Of a DNA stretch of 37,311 bases, positions 1 to 7,490 are shown one piece after another. A program made the translations under genes and the position numbers. Where the stretch lies: the NCBI GenBank assembly GCA_903896595.1, contig CAITYL010000260.1:1-37311 (forward strand), given 5' to 3'. The notes below the pieces were generated by a model that worked only from the letters and a program-made list of their open reading frames with translations, was not told the origin of the DNA and searched no databases. This DNA comes from an uncultured Lentisphaerota bacterium (GTDB lineage Bacteria; Verrucomicrobiota; Lentisphaeria; Oligosphaerales; CAITYL01). The stretch's first letter is position 1, and each line of letters starts with the position of its first letter.

Positions 1-112
1 CCTCGGGCGGACAGCGACGGCGTCATCCCAGTTCCGCCCTGTTTATAGAGCCACCGTCACGCCAACCTAAATTACCCGCGTCTTCGACGAGCACGGGTTC
101 GTCCGCCCGAGG
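1..112. repeat. Inverted-repeat element at window edge
   Basis: Positions 1-11 (CCTCGGGCGGA) and 102-112 are perfect inverted copies. They enclose about 90 bp with no convincing ORF. The element may continue beyond the window start. Confidence 0.4.
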
Positions 113-123
113 ACGGGCGGCTC

Positions 124-185
124 CCAAAAAACACCTTCGATCTACCTTCGTGCGCTTCGTGACTTCGTGGTGAATCAACAAAGTT
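124..185. repeat. Dispersed CTTCGTG-type repeat, copy 1
   Basis: The block carries CTTCGTG..CTTCGTGACTTCGTGGT. Close copies lie at 3839-3900 (same orientation) and 34975-35020 (opposite orientation). Copies 1 and 2 sit just upstream of CDS starts, so they may lie in 5' leaders. Function unknown. Confidence 0.6.
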
Positions 186-221
186 TAAATACGGCCAAGA
201 TACACAAAGGAGACACCCACC

Positions 222-650
222 ATGCAACTTCAACAAATCTCCATCTTCCTCGAGAACCGGGCGGGCCGCCTGGCCCATGTCACCAAGGTATTGGGGGACG
301 CCGGGGTCAACCTGCTCGCCCTGAGCCTGGCCGACAGTTCCGACTTTGGCATTCTGCGCCTGATCGCCAGCGATGTCGCCAAGGCCCGGCAGGTCTTGCA
401 AGAGCACCAGATTGTCTGCGTGGTCAACGACGTGCTGGCGGTGGAGGTGGCCGACGAACCCGGCGGCCTGGCCCGGTTGCTGACCCGGCTCCAGGACGAC
501 GGCGTCGATGTCGAGTACATGTACGCCTTCTCCAGCCGCCATACCGGCCGCGCCGCCCTTCTCATCTTCCGTTTTGCCGACAACACCAAGGCGCTGGCCA
601 GCCTGCAAAAAGCCGGCGCCAAGGTGCTCACCCTGGCGGATTTAGCCTGA
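222..650 (+). CDS. Tandem ACT-domain amino-acid-binding protein
   Basis: A 142-residue protein built of two ACT-like modules (about residues 1-68 and 69-142). The first begins QISIFLENRAGRLAHVTKVL, the typical start of an ACT ligand-binding fold; the second contains EPGGLARLLTRLQDDGVDVEYMY. There is no catalytic domain. Stand-alone double ACT proteins of this type are thought to bind amino acids or related acids and regulate a partner enzyme, and are often found near phenylacetate-CoA ligase-like genes, but no such partner is in the window. The start is set by AAAGGAG at 206-212, nine bases before the ATG. A longer overlapping frame at 167 lacks this support. Ligand and partner cannot be read from the sequence. 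Confidence 0.85.
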   Translation: MQLQQISIFLENRAGRLAHVTKVLGDAGVNLLALSLADSSDFGILRLIASDVAKARQVLQEHQIVCVVNDVLAVEVADEPGGLARLLTRLQDDGVDVEYMYAFSSRHTGRAALLIFRFADNTKALASLQKAGAKVLTLADLA

Positions 651-666
651 GGTTATGAGAATTATG

Positions 667-947
667 GGAGGCGCTTGCAAAACTCAGGCAAAGCCGAAGC
701 AAATATTGAATGCTGAATTTTGAAATTTGAATGTCGAAGTTCCCGTTTTACTTCAAAATTCAAAATTCGACATTCAGTATTCGACATTTTCTTATCCGAG
801 CCCGGAACGTGAGTGACGGGTCCAAAAGGTGGCAGTCTCCTAAGAAAAGTGGATTCTTTTTGACCGGTCACTTTCGCTCCCTGCGGTCGCTTCGTTCGCG
901 GCTCGGATTGGCCTTGAACCGATAACCGGAGTTTTGCAAGCGCCTCC
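667..947. repeat. 281-bp element with 18-bp terminal inverted repeats
   Basis: Bases 667-684 (GGAGGCGCTTGCAAAACT) are matched perfectly in inverse orientation by 930-947. A partial third copy of the motif follows at 951-969. The element encloses a palindromic AT-rich patch (about 710-790) and the variable-core hairpin repeat at 794-908. No transposase is present. It resembles a MITE or compound REP structure. Confidence 0.65.
794..908. repeat. Variable-core hairpin repeat, copy 1
   Basis: The left arm reads ATCCGAGCCCGGAACG..AGTGACGGGTC. The right arm is a longer, inverted relative beginning TTTGACCGGTCACT and ending GCGGCTCGGAT. Between them is a core of about 40 bp. Related copies lie at 14291-14705, 19089-19234 and 24956-25034. 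Confidence 0.65.
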
Positions 948-1026
948 AAGGGGTTTTGCAAGAGGCTCATGGGGGAGAAGAAAAAACTGGGGATAAGTGA
1001 TCGGCTCCATAATCCCCATAATCTCT

Positions 1027-1098
1027 GCAGCAAAGGGCTTGCAGCCCGCCAAATCGACAGCGTGCCGATCGAAGAGCGCGATGCAATCACTTTGCTAC
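1027..1098. repeat. 72-bp palindrome-ended repeat, copy 1
   Basis: Begins GCAGCAAAGGGCTTGCAGCC and ends ATCACTTTGCTAC, so the ends are inverted copies. A second copy, also 72 bp, is at 19296-19367. In both places the repeat follows a variable-core hairpin repeat. Confidence 0.7.
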
Positions 1099-1228
1099 AT
1101 TATAATTCCCAACTATTTCCAGGTTCGGCGTTCCCACTTCAGTGGGGGCTGTTCGTTTCCTGACACCGACACCACATGCTCCCAAAAGGCACCGCCTGAA
1201 GGCGGAACTCCGAACCCCACCCCGACGA

Positions 1229-1298
1229 CCTCAAGATTCTGCGGTTCAACATTGGGCAATCTGCGGTTTAATTAATTTTTCACCCTAACGCAGTATAA
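1229..1298. repeat. Dispersed repeat directly before the ABC gene
   Basis: From CCTCAAGATTCTGCGG to CCTAACGCAGTATAA. It is repeated in opposite orientation at 20792-20862, with a further half copy ending at 20981. It stops three bases before the ATG at 1302, so it forms the immediate 5' flank of that gene. The rest of 1099-1228 contains another palindromic patch and no ORF I would call. Confidence 0.6.
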
Positions 1299-1301
1299 CC
1301 T

Positions 1302-2363
1302 ATGCCATCCCCCGCCATTCCCACCCCCCTTCCCAACGCCTCCGCTCCGGCCACGGCGCCGGTGCTGGAGGTGGATGGGTTGCGGCTGGATTTGCTACCC
1401 GAAGAGGGGGCGCCGGTCAACCTGGTGGAGCGACTGGATCTGACGCTGGCCGCCGGCGAGATCCACGCCCTGGTCGGCGAAAGCGGCTGCGGCAAGAGCG
1501 TGTCCTGCCTGGCCCTGGGCCGGCTCAATCCCGAACCGCCGTTCCGCTACGGGGGCGCCATCCGCCTGCTCGGCCGCGACCAGCTCACCCTCTCCGAGCG
1601 CGAACTCCGCCAGGTGCGGGGGCGCGACCTCGCCTACATTTTCCAGGAGCCCGGGTCCGCGCTCAACCCGGTCATGCGCGTCGGCGAGCAGATTGCCGAA
1701 ACGCTCCGGCTCCACCGCGCCGCGCGCCCCGCCGGGGACGCCGCCACCAGTATCACGGAAAAGGTCATCGACTTGTTGCGGCAGGTGGGGATTCCAGAAC
1801 CGGCGGCGCGGGCCAAGGCGTATCCGCACCAGCTCAGCGGTGGCATGCAGCAGCGGGTGATGATCGCCATGGCGCTGGCCTGCCGGCCGGCGCTGCTGGT
1901 GGCGGACGAGCCCACCACCGCGCTCGACGTCACCGTGCAGGCGCAGATTCTGGAACTGCTACTGCGCCTGCGGGACAGCCACGGCACCGCCATGCTGCTG
2001 GTCACCCACAACCTGGGGCTGGTGGCGGGCGTGGCCGACCGCGTCACCGTCATGTATGCCGGCCAGATGTGCGAGGCCGCCACCGTGGACGACCTGTTCA
2101 CCCAACCGCGCCATCCCTATACGCAGGCGCTGCTGGCGGCCGTGCCGCGGCTGGGCGGGGAACGCGCTACACTGGCGACCATTCCCGGCCGCGTCCCTAC
2201 TCCGCGCGACTTTCCGCCCGGCTGCCGCTTTGCCCCGCGCTGCCCCCACGCCATGGCCGCCTGCCGCCAGGCGCCGCCCCCGGCCCGCAACGCCGCCCCC
2301 GGCCATCTCTTCCGGTGCCTGTGGGAGGCCAGCAGATGCGGGGCGAGTGAAAAATCACCTTGA
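1302..2363 (+). CDS. Oligopeptide/dipeptide ABC transporter ATP-binding protein (DppD/OppD-like)
   Basis: A 353-residue ABC ATPase that would power import of peptides or related solutes at the inner membrane. Visible motifs are Walker A GESGCGKS (59-66), Q-loop FQEP (114-117), signature LSGGMQQ (178-184), Walker B ALLVADEP (197-204) and the H-loop His236. The C-terminal peptide-transporter extension starts at HPYTQALL (271) and carries four cysteines (308, 314, 321, 339) in the spacing described for an Fe-S cluster in DppD-type proteins. No permease, binding protein or second ATPase flanks it, so it is an orphan here or its partners lie elsewhere. The ATG has no Shine-Dalgarno, being preceded by a dispersed repeat, so the start is uncertain. 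Downstream starts would remove only the Pro/Ala-rich N-terminus (1-20). Confidence 0.9.
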   Translation: MPSPAIPTPLPNASAPATAPVLEVDGLRLDLLPEEGAPVNLVERLDLTLAAGEIHALVGESGCGKSVSCLALGRLNPEPPFRYGGAIRLLGRDQLTLSERELRQVRGRDLAYIFQEPGSALNPVMRVGEQIAETLRLHRAARPAGDAATSITEKVIDLLRQVGIPEPAARAKAYPHQLSGGMQQRVMIAMALACRPALLVADEPTTALDVTVQAQILELLLRLRDSHGTAMLLVTHNLGLVAGVADRVTVMYAGQMCEAATVDDLFTQPRHPYTQALLAAVPRLGGERATLATIPGRVPTPRDFPPGCRFAPRCPHAMAACRQAPPPARNAAPGHLFRCLWEASRCGASEKSP

Positions 2364-2387
2364 CTCTAATTTACGCATGCATATATT
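2360..2387 (+). promoter_or_regulatory. Predicted sigma70-type promoter of the DUF4143 gene
   Basis: TTGACT (2360-2365), a 16-bp spacer and TATATT (2382-2387). The -35 box overlaps the TGA of the ABC gene. Transcription would begin near 2394, only about 15 bases before the ATG at 2409 and about 33 before the alternative at 2427. Confidence 0.5.
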
Positions 2388-2411
2388 AACATTAACTCTA
2401 ATTTATGCATG
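2362..2411 (+). repeat. Direct repeat pair at the DUF4143 promoter
   Basis: GACTCTAATTTACGCATG (2362-2379) recurs as AACTCTAATTTATGCATG (2394-2411), with 16 of 18 bases identical. The copies are 32 bp apart, about three helical turns. One copy overlaps the -35 box and spacer, the other the expected transcription start and the ATG. This is a plausible operator pair. Confidence 0.5.
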
Positions 2412-3557
2412 ACCTGGCGGGCGCTTATGGAACGCTATCTGAAAAAAGCCGTTGAGGCGGACCTGGAAGAGAAAATGGTGTTCCTTGGCGGTCCCCGGCA
2501 GGTCGGCAAGACGACACTAGCGCTGAGCCTGCTCAAAAACGGAAACGAAGAGCATCCGGCCTATTTGAACTGGGACAACATTCCCGCCCGGCAACTTTTG
2601 CTTCGGGGAGCGTTGCCTGCGGACGAAAAACTGGTTGTGCTGGATGAAATACATAAGTACAAGGGCTGGCGTAATTTAGTGAAGGGACTCTACGACACCC
2701 ACAAGTCAAGCCGACGCTTTCTGGTCACCGGATCCGCCAGGCTTGACCATTACCGCCGGGGCGGTGATTCGCTCCAGGGACGGTATCATTATCATCGCCT
2801 GCATCCGTTGTCGCTTTATGAAATTAACCCGACTCCGACCCGGGATGACCTTGAACACTTATTCCGGTTTGGAGGATTTCCAGAACCGTTTTTCAAAGGC
2901 AGTGACCGGCATTGGAAGCGTTGGCAACGGGAGCGCAGAAGTCGCGTGGTACAGGAAGACATTGTCAGCCTGGAGCACGTCAAGGAAATTTCGCAGCTTG
3001 ACCTTTTGGCGTCCGTGTTGCCTGAACGGGTTGGCGCCGTTCTGTCCATCAACAACTTGCGGGGCGACTTGTCCGTTGCCTTCGAGACGGCGGAACGGTG
3101 GGTGTGCATCCTGGAAAACCTGTACTTCTGTTTCCGGATACAGCCTTACGGCCTCCCCAAGCTCCGGGCGGCGAAGAAGGAAAAGAAACTTTACCTGTGG
3201 GACTGGTCGCTTTGCGCCAACGAGGCGGCCAGGTTCGAGAATCTGGTCGCCTCCCATCTGCTCAAGTACTGCCATCGGGCCGAGGACTGGGACGGCGACG
3301 AGATGGAGCTAAAGTTTGTGCGGGATTCGGCGGGGCGTGAATTGGATTTTGTGGTTGTGCGCAACGGCAAGCCCGAGTTTGCCGTGGAATGCAAGGTTGG
3401 GGAAGGGGAACTTAGCCGGAACATCACGTATTTCGCGGCACGGACCCCCATTCCGCTTTTTTACCAGGTTCACCGGGGACAGAAAGACTGTGAGCATGGT
3501 GCTCTCAGGGCACGCATTCTTCCCTTTGCCGCCCTGTCCCGTATTTTGGCGGTTTGA
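2409..3557 (+). CDS. AAA ATPase with DUF4143 C-terminal domain
   Basis: A 382-residue P-loop ATPase of the AAA_14/DUF4143 group, a family that is widespread, often horizontally spread and of unproven role. It shows Walker A GGPRQVGKTT (27-36), Walker B LVVLDE (75-80), a sensor-like VTGSARL (106-112) and the basic GRYHYHRLHPLSLYEI segment typical of the family (124-139). The C-terminal region has ELDFVVVRNGKPEFAVECK, reminiscent of a PD-(D/E)XK nuclease fold, whose activity in this family is uncertain. Two starts are possible: ATG 2409, or ATG 2427, which gives the common family start MERYLKKAV. An 11-codon ORF (2377-2412) ends in a TGA overlapping the ATG at 2409. Base composition is more AT-rich than in the preceding gene, which hints at separate acquisition. 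Confidence 0.9.
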   Translation: MTWRALMERYLKKAVEADLEEKMVFLGGPRQVGKTTLALSLLKNGNEEHPAYLNWDNIPARQLLLRGALPADEKLVVLDEIHKYKGWRNLVKGLYDTHKSSRRFLVTGSARLDHYRRGGDSLQGRYHYHRLHPLSLYEINPTPTRDDLEHLFRFGGFPEPFFKGSDRHWKRWQRERRSRVVQEDIVSLEHVKEISQLDLLASVLPERVGAVLSINNLRGDLSVAFETAERWVCILENLYFCFRIQPYGLPKLRAAKKEKKLYLWDWSLCANEAARFENLVASHLLKYCHRAEDWDGDEMELKFVRDSAGRELDFVVVRNGKPEFAVECKVGEGELSRNITYFAARTPIPLFYQVHRGQKDCEHGALRARILPFAALSRILAV

Positions 3558-3964
3558 TACGAAAACGAGTTGGCAAACCGATTTCTTTCATGGCGTGGAG
3601 TTGTTTTATGCCGGTCAATGCATGCAGGGTTTGCGGGCAAGGGTTCTTGGGAAAACCGTTGCTGCCGCCAGGCGCCGCCCCCGGTCATGCGTTTAATTGT
3701 CGGCGGAACGCTTGCCCATACGTAGATAATGCCCCATGCAAGATGAGTTAAAGATCACCCCACGCACCCCCCATTTAAATGAAAAATGGGATGTTGCCTG
3801 TATGTTCGATAGAAGTGCGTCAATGCTAAAATAAGCGCCAAAAACACATCTTCGTTTTATCTTCGTGCCCTTCGTGACTTCGTGGTAAATCCGAAATTTT
3901 AAGTTTTACAAGGCACTGGTTTGTTTTGCCATTATTTTCGACAAGCCCAATAAGGAGATCCATT
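3558..3964. other. Gene-poor stretch with a possible gene remnant
   Basis: A frame at 3612-3751 (+) would encode MPVNACRVCGQGFLGKPLLPPG.. with CxxC and further cysteines. This faintly recalls the N-terminal zinc-binding part of sugar C-methyltransferases but stops after 46 residues. A small palindrome (CCCATTTAAATG) lies near 3770, and copy 2 of the CTTCGTG repeat is at 3839-3900. I see no complete gene. Confidence 0.35.
3839..3900. repeat. Dispersed CTTCGTG-type repeat, copy 2
   Basis: Contains CTTCGTGCCCTTCGTGACTT followed by CGTGGT, matching the copy at 124-185. It lies about 65 bp before the start of the GT-C protein gene. Confidence 0.55.
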
Positions 3965-5581
3965 ATGCGCCAGCCCAGAAAAGAACCATTTCCGCCCCGT
4001 TCCCTCGGTGCCGTGGCCCCCGCACCACCGGACGCGGACGTGCGGCATTACTTTCTTTTCCTGTTTGTGGCTGCCCTTATCCTACACGGGATGGCGGCAT
4101 TGGTCGGTTTTGGAAACACCCTTAACGACTGCCATTTTTTCCGGCAAACCCAGACCGCGATTTCCACCTACTACACCGTCAAAAACGGTTTCTCGATTGA
4201 CTATATAACCCCAGTCATGGGCGCACCGTGGTCGATTCCAATGGAGTTCCCCCTGTATCAGTGGATCGTAGCGGCCATTGTAAGATGGGGACACCTGCCC
4301 CTCGAAGCGACAGGACGCGCCATCAACCTTTTTTTCTTCTATGCCACCCTTTTTCCCCTGTTCGGATTGCTCCGTTATTGGCTTCCCGCAAAGGAAAAAT
4401 GCTGGTTGCTGTTGACCTTTGTCGTGTTGAATCCAACCTATTTATTCTGGTCGCGCACCTTCATGATTGAATCAACGGCATTATTTTTTGCCGTATTGTT
4501 TGCCTGGGCATTTGTTGGTTTACTAAAATACGGCAAGTTGGTCTTTATGGCCATTGCCATGGTCGCACTTACCTTCGCCGGCACGGTAAAAATAACCACC
4601 ATTCCGGTTTACCTGCTCATCGCCATCGGAGTCTATTTGTGGTTTTGGCGACATGAGCAGCAGCCGCTCAAACGGCAAACGGTTGTCCGTTATCTGGCCT
4701 ACGGCATGGTGTGTGTTGGCATTCCGTTACTGTTGGCGATGGCGTGGACCGTTCATGCGGACCAGGTCAAGGCGCTGAATCCTCTCGCGGCGGATTTCAT
4801 CACGTCTGGCGCACTCACCAGCTGGAACTTTGGAACTTTGGAACAGAGGCTTTCCGCCAATGTATGGGGGACCATTCTCAGCCACGCGCTGATCTTTTTT
4901 CACATTTTTGGTGTCACCAACGTGAGCAACTTCGTGGTCCCCAATTTGTTCATTGTCATGCTTGTCGGCCTGTGCTTCAACTCAAAACGGCGAATGGAAA
5001 TCACTCTATCATTGGGACTGTTTTTTGTTCTTCCTCTGATCTTTACCAACGTGCATTACGCACACAATTATTACGGGTATCCCAATGCCTTATTTATTTC
5101 CATTGTGCTTGGTTTTATTTTCCTATCGTTTATCGAAAATGGAAATAAAAAGTTGAGACAATCGACACTTTTTGTCTTTATTCCCTTATGCCTGTTTCTG
5201 CACCTCAGGCTCTATTCACTTTCTTATTTTCCTTTGCAGGAGCAGAACCATCCTTATCCGCAAATTGCCAGTGTCGTCAAAATGTCCTTAAATGAAAATG
5301 ACGTCATGCTTATTTATGGATGCGATTGGGATCCCACGCTGGCGTATGCGTCAGGATGCAGGGCGGTCATGGACAAAAACAATCGGCCACTCACGAGCGC
5401 AAAGATGATCCAGTCCATCAAAAACACAGGCAAAGACCGCATCCGGGCCATGATTGTGCCCGCAACATACACAGAAACGTTCATTGAGGAACGAATCCGT
5501 TTGTTTGGCTTTTCGCCTGTCCCTACATATCGCGAGGGAGAAATGCTGCTCTTCTTACGACCGACAGTGGAGGAAGATTAG
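3965..5581 (+). CDS. GT-C type polytopic membrane glycosyltransferase (predicted)
   Basis: A 538-residue integral membrane protein with about 11-12 hydrophobic segments from residue 28 to about 420, followed by a soluble C-terminal part of about 110 residues. The architecture fits GT-C enzymes of the PMT/ArnT-like group, which take a sugar from a polyprenyl-phosphate donor and transfer it on the outer face of the membrane. The acidic NTLNDCHFFRQTQTAIS segment after the first membrane span sits where GT-C enzymes carry their catalytic acid; this is an inference. The start is set by AAGGAG at 3952-3957, seven bases before the ATG at 3965. An ATG at 3926 in the same frame has no such site. The gene faces the minus-strand polysaccharide operon, with only 31 bp between the stops. 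Confidence 0.75.
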   Translation: MRQPRKEPFPPRSLGAVAPAPPDADVRHYFLFLFVAALILHGMAALVGFGNTLNDCHFFRQTQTAISTYYTVKNGFSIDYITPVMGAPWSIPMEFPLYQWIVAAIVRWGHLPLEATGRAINLFFFYATLFPLFGLLRYWLPAKEKCWLLLTFVVLNPTYLFWSRTFMIESTALFFAVLFAWAFVGLLKYGKLVFMAIAMVALTFAGTVKITTIPVYLLIAIGVYLWFWRHEQQPLKRQTVVRYLAYGMVCVGIPLLLAMAWTVHADQVKALNPLAADFITSGALTSWNFGTLEQRLSANVWGTILSHALIFFHIFGVTNVSNFVVPNLFIVMLVGLCFNSKRRMEITLSLGLFFVLPLIFTNVHYAHNYYGYPNALFISIVLGFIFLSFIENGNKKLRQSTLFVFIPLCLFLHLRLYSLSYFPLQEQNHPYPQIASVVKMSLNENDVMLIYGCDWDPTLAYASGCRAVMDKNNRPLTSAKMIQSIKNTGKDRIRAMIVPATYTETFIEERIRLFGFSPVPTYREGEMLLFLRPTVEED

Positions 5582-5612
5582 CTTGTAAGAGTTCCTAACA
5601 TTTTTCGTGACA

Positions 5613-6665
5613 TTAGAAGCGCGTTTGCCAAGCGGCGACGATTTCCACCATCGTATCCTGTAAATTACGCCGGATATCCCATCCAGGATAATGAGCTTTC
5701 ATCTTGCGCAAATCACTGTAATAGCAGATGTGGTCCCCCATTCGGGGTTGATCGATATAGTCGTAGTTCATCTTGCGCCCGGTCAATTTTTCCACCATTG
5801 TAAACGCTTCCAAAATGGAACAAGAATTATTCTTGCCACCTCCCAAATTATAGACTTCCCCACTCCGCGGTTGGTTGGCGAAAGCCGCCATGAACCGGGC
5901 CACATCTAGGGCATGAATATTGTCTCGCACCTGCTTGCCCTTGTAACCATAGATGTGATATAACGTTCCCTCTAGGTTGCACTTGACCAGATAACTCAAA
6001 AACCCATGCAATTCCACGCCGCTATGCGCAGGCCCCGTCAGACAACCGCCGCGCAGACAGCAAGTCGGCAAGCCAAAATAACGGCCATATTCCTGAACAA
6101 GCACGTCTCCGGCCACCTTGGAAGCGCCAAACAATGAATGTTTGGATTGGTCGATGGAGAATTCCTCGGAAATGCCGTGCGCATAAGTGGGATCATCATA
6201 ATCCCAACGTGTCGGCAGCTCCTTCAATCGAATAAGGTTTGGCCGATCCCCATAGACCTTGTTGGTGGACATGTGAATAAACGGGGTGTCCGCGCAATAC
6301 CGGCGGGTGGCCTCCAGCAGGTTCAAAGTTCCCACCGCATTGATTTCAAAGTCGTCGAACGGAATGGCGGCGGCTCGGTCATGGGATGGTTGCGCAGCCG
6401 TGTGAACGATCACGGACGGCCGAAGGTCCTTGAATAAATCCAGAATGGCTGAACGATCCCGAATGTCAAGTTCATAATGCCGGTACCCCTTCACTTCCCG
6501 CAACAGACGGTCCCGGTTCCACCGAGTGTCGCCGGCTTCGCCGAAGAAAATCGCGCGCTGATTGTTGTCGATCCCATGCACATCATAGCCGATGTCGGAA
6601 AAATGCCGGACAACCTCTGAACCAATAAGTCCGGCGGCTCCGGTGACGAGACACGTTTTTCCCAT
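5613..6665 (-). CDS. NAD-dependent epimerase/dehydratase, CDP-paratose 2-epimerase-like
   Basis: A 350-residue extended short-chain dehydrogenase. The NAD-binding loop GAAGLIGS is at residues 9-16, STNKVYG at 133-139 and the active-site segment at 176-187 ([12 protein letters not shown]). The usual YxxxK tyrosine is Phe179 here, with Lys183 kept. I recall the same Phe in other members of this subgroup, so it need not mean loss of function. AQPSHDRAA (91-99) and [13 protein letters not shown] are typical of the CDP-paratose/tyvelose epimerase branch. It would make or rearrange a nucleotide sugar for the surface glycan. It is the last gene of the minus-strand operon, 48 bp after the upstream GT2 gene. 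Substrate is not determinable from sequence. Confidence 0.85.
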   Translation of the reverse strand: MGKTCLVTGAAGLIGSEVVRHFSDIGYDVHGIDNNQRAIFFGEAGDTRWNRDRLLREVKGYRHYELDIRDRSAILDLFKDLRPSVIVHTAAQPSHDRAAAIPFDDFEINAVGTLNLLEATRRYCADTPFIHMSTNKVYGDRPNLIRLKELPTRWDYDDPTYAHGISEEFSIDQSKHSLFGASKVAGDVLVQEYGRYFGLPTCCLRGGCLTGPAHSGVELHGFLSYLVKCNLEGTLYHIYGYKGKQVRDNIHALDVARFMAAFANQPRSGEVYNLGGGKNNSCSILEAFTMVEKLTGRKMNYDYIDQPRMGDHICYYSDLRKMKAHYPGWDIRRNLQDTMVEIVAAWQTRF

Positions 6666-6713
6666 TTCAACACCTTCCTTTTCGATGGCTCAGCCAAACC
6701 TGGATGAAACGTC

Positions 6714-7490
6714 TCATTTGCGATAATCGCCTCGGCTGAAATACTTCTCAAGCCAAACGTACATAACGATAAAAAAATAACGGCTGCCCATTTCCGTGAT
6801 CTTGAGTTTGGCCACTCCGCTCCTCCGATTTTGCCAGGTAATGGGCATCACCGTCCACGTGTAACCGCGAACAATGGCTTTCAACGGCAACTCGACGGTC
6901 AGGTTGAAATGAGGCGAAAGAAAAGGGCGACACCCGTCCAATACGCTTTTTCGATAGGCCTTGAATGCGTTGGTCGTATCATTCAGAGAAATCCGAAACA
7001 GCCAACGAATGAACTGGTTGGCCAATCGATTGATGCGTAATTTCAGCCACGGATAATCGATGACCCCCCCCCCCTTGACAAACCGGCTGCCAAACACACA
7101 GTCCCACCCTTCATTGAGCAGCCGCCAATAACGGACGACGTCGCGGCAATCATCCGACTCGTCGGCCATCATGATAACCACGGTGTCTCCAGACACCGCA
7201 TCAATCCCCTTAATAATCGCCCGCCCAAAACCATGAGGTCCGTCGTTTCGGACCGGATGCAGGGTGGAAACGTTGAAACATAATTCCTGCAGTATCGGCC
7301 ATGTGCGATCCCCGCTTCCATCGTCTACCACGACAATCTCATGCGGAATCCGATTTATGGTCAATTCAAGATGCAAATGCTGAACCGTCGCGGCGATGCA
7401 TCCTTCTTCGTCGCGAGCCGGAATAACCACGGAAAGAAATTTCAACCCAACGGGTTCGGATGTTGCTGACGACGTTTCCTGCGTAGCCAT
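6714..7490 (-). CDS. GT2 family glycosyltransferase with internal poly-G tract
   Basis: A 258-residue GT-A enzyme of the dolichyl-phosphate-mannose-synthase-like branch of GT2. It has VDDGSGD (55-61), the metal-site region MMADESDD (107-114) and the TNAFKAYRK motif near residue 190. It lacks the C-terminal double membrane anchor of the GtrB type, so it is probably cytosolic or peripheral. The start is the ATG at 7490, which shares its A with the TGA of the upstream epimerase gene (TGATG), so translation is probably coupled. A GTG at 7493 is also possible. The G7 run at 7493-7499 lies where the ribosome site should be. A run of 11 G (7064-7074 on the plus strand as C) encodes KGGGV and is currently in frame; a change of one base would truncate the protein. 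Confidence 0.88.
   Translation of the reverse strand: MATQETSSATSEPVGLKFLSVVIPARDEEGCIAATVQHLHLELTINRIPHEIVVVDDGSGDRTWPILQELCFNVSTLHPVRNDGPHGFGRAIIKGIDAVSGDTVVIMMADESDDCRDVVRYWRLLNEGWDCVFGSRFVKGGGVIDYPWLKLRINRLANQFIRWLFRISLNDTTNAFKAYRKSVLDGCRPFLSPHFNLTVELPLKAIVRGYTWTVMPITWQNRRSGVAKLKITEMGSRYFFIVMYVWLEKYFSRGDYRK

Noticed and set aside
667-1098. Insertion sequence with transposase
   Set aside because: Terminal repeats are present, but the interior has no ORF of transposase length or motif on either strand.
2261-3684. A 23-bp perfect match between 2261-2283 (in the ABC gene) and 3662-3684 (after the ATPase gene)
   Set aside because: The match is extremely GC-rich (CCGCC-type) and read in different frames. 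No other sign of duplication flanks it, so chance in GC-rich DNA is enough.
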